Part shown: one piece after another, positions 31,629-32,300 of the stretch
How the letters are laid out: the number at the start of each line of letters is the position of its first letter
How positions within the stretch are numbered: position 1 is the stretch's first letter
Source: Planktomarina sp.
GTDB lineage: Bacteria > Pseudomonadota > Alphaproteobacteria > Rhodobacterales > Rhodobacteraceae
Reading direction: 5' to 3'
DNA length: 32,300 nucleotides
NCBI GenBank assembly: GCA_020629235.1
Contig: JAHDDS010000022.1
Location: forward strand, 1 to 32,300
Program-made: the position numbers and the translations under genes
The notes under the pieces: model-generated
Told to the model about the DNA's origin: nothing
The model's database searches: none
Seen by the model: only the letters and a program-made list of their open reading frames with translations

Positions 31629-32300
31629 TCAGCTTTCGGGGTCGATCACCCGCAACGACAGTTCGCGCAATTGTTCGTTCAGCGGCTCTGACGGGGCGGA
31701 CATCATCAGATCTTCGGCGCGCTGGTTCATGGGGAACATGATCACTTCGCGGATGTTGTCCTGATTGGCCAGCAACATGACGATCCGGTCGATCCCAGCC
31801 GCACACCCACCGTGGGGGGGCGCGCCGTATTGGAACGCGTTGACCATGCCGCCGAAGCGCTTTTCCACTTCGTCCTTGCCGTAACCTGCGATCTCGAACG
31901 CTTTGAACATGATCTCTGGCCGGTGGTTCCGAATGGCCCCCGACACCAGTTCATAGCCGTTGCACGCCAGGTCGTACTGATTGCCCAAGACCTGCAGCGG
32001 GTCCCCTTCCAACGCCGCCATACCGCCCTGGGGCATGGAAAACGGGTTGTGTTCAAAATCGATTTTTCCGGTTTCTTCGTCCGCTTCGTAAATCGGGAAA
32101 TCCACGATCCAGGCGAAAGCGAAGCGGTCCTTATCGGTCAGGTTCAGTTCTTCCCCCAGCACGTCGCGGGCTTTGCCAGCCACGCGTTCGAAGCTGGCGG
32201 GTTTGCCCCCCAAGAAGAACGCGGCGTCGCCCACGCCCAAACCCAATTGCTGGCGAATGGCTTCCGTGCGTTCGGGGCCGATGTTTTTGGCCAGCGGCCC
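31629..32300 (-). CDS. aspS: Aspartyl-tRNA synthetase, C-terminal part (cut by window edge)
   Basis: The last 223 residues of a class II aminoacyl-tRNA synthetase are present; the gene continues past position 32300. [20 protein letters not shown] is the start of the visible piece, within the bacterial-type insertion domain. FAWIVDFP and HNPFSMP follow, and motif 3 is [20 protein letters not shown] ending in [18 protein letters not shown]. The enzyme charges tRNA-Asp. The bacterial form is about 590 residues long. It stands 119 bp after the DUF1800 start, on the same strand. No clear terminator follows it. Confidence 0.93.
   Translation of the reverse strand, partial: GPLAKNIGPERTEAIRQQLGLGVGDAAFFLGGKPASFERVAGKARDVLGEELNLTDKDRFAFAWIVDFPIYEADEETGKIDFEHNPFSMPQGGMAALEGDPLQVLGNQYDLACNGYELVSGAIRNHRPEIMFKAFEIAGYGKDEVEKRFGGMVNAFQYGAPPHGGCAAGIDRIVMLLANQDNIREVIMFPMNQRAEDLMMSAPSEPLNEQLRELSLRVIDPES

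Overview
The window looks like a piece of chromosome from a marine alphaproteobacterium, most likely Rhodobacterales (roseobacter group). The grounds are a G+C-rich but not extreme composition, a valine-catabolism operon, a fused-permease TRAP transporter, a ProU-type ABC importer, a methylmalonyl-CoA epimerase/DUF1467 pair and an alphaproteobacterial-type aspS. No tRNA, rRNA, CRISPR array, phage gene or insertion sequence was seen. The two ends cut genes (an aldehyde dehydrogenase at the left, aspS at the right). All assignments come from reading the sequence and from recalled family motifs; no database was searched.

Layout. (1) 1-4494: partial aldehyde dehydrogenase (-), then LysR regulator, acyl-CoA dehydrogenase, 3-hydroxyisobutyryl-CoA hydrolase and 3-hydroxyisobutyrate dehydrogenase (+), forming the middle of the valine degradation route. 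(2) 4609-8953: an accessory-looking cluster of alpha/beta hydrolase, family 2 glycosyltransferase and P-loop protein (+, overlapping stops and starts), meeting a sulfotransferase-like gene and a Rossmann-like gene (-). It probably works on a cell-surface or exported glycan. (3) 8984-12095: IclR regulator (-) divergent from a GMC oxidoreductase and a TerC-type membrane protein (+), with a strong inverted repeat between them. (4) 12168-15869: TRAP transporter, binding protein then fused DctQM. (5) 16077-19235 (-): glycine-betaine-type ABC importer (binding protein, permease, ATPase), convergent with the TRAP operon and separated from it by two terminators and a palindromic intergenic repeat. (6) 19384-20745 (-): FAH-family hydrolase and a very acidic orphan protein. 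(7) 21042-22850 (+): a small membrane protein and two consecutive hemolysin-III/PAQR proteins. (8) 22841-24243 (-): M48 lipoprotein peptidase, DgkA-type kinase and a short YigZ-type protein, tightly packed. (9) 24394-27325 (+): HDAC-like amidohydrolase, DUF1697, nitroreductase, EI24-like membrane protein. (10) 27309-27979 (-): mce and DUF1467. (11) 28116-28826 (+): orphan receiver-domain protein. (12) 28835-31509 (-): DUF1800/DUF1501 pair. (13) aspS 3' end (-).

The genes are packed tightly: many stop and start codons overlap by 1-4 nt, several with GTG or TTG starts, and three convergent pairs overlap at their 3' ends. Both transport operons place a stable hairpin just after the binding-protein gene, as expected where the binding protein is made in excess over the membrane parts. 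The parts I find least explained are the 4609-8953 cluster, the acidic protein at 20179-20745, and the two PAQR paralogues with different damaged metal-site motifs.
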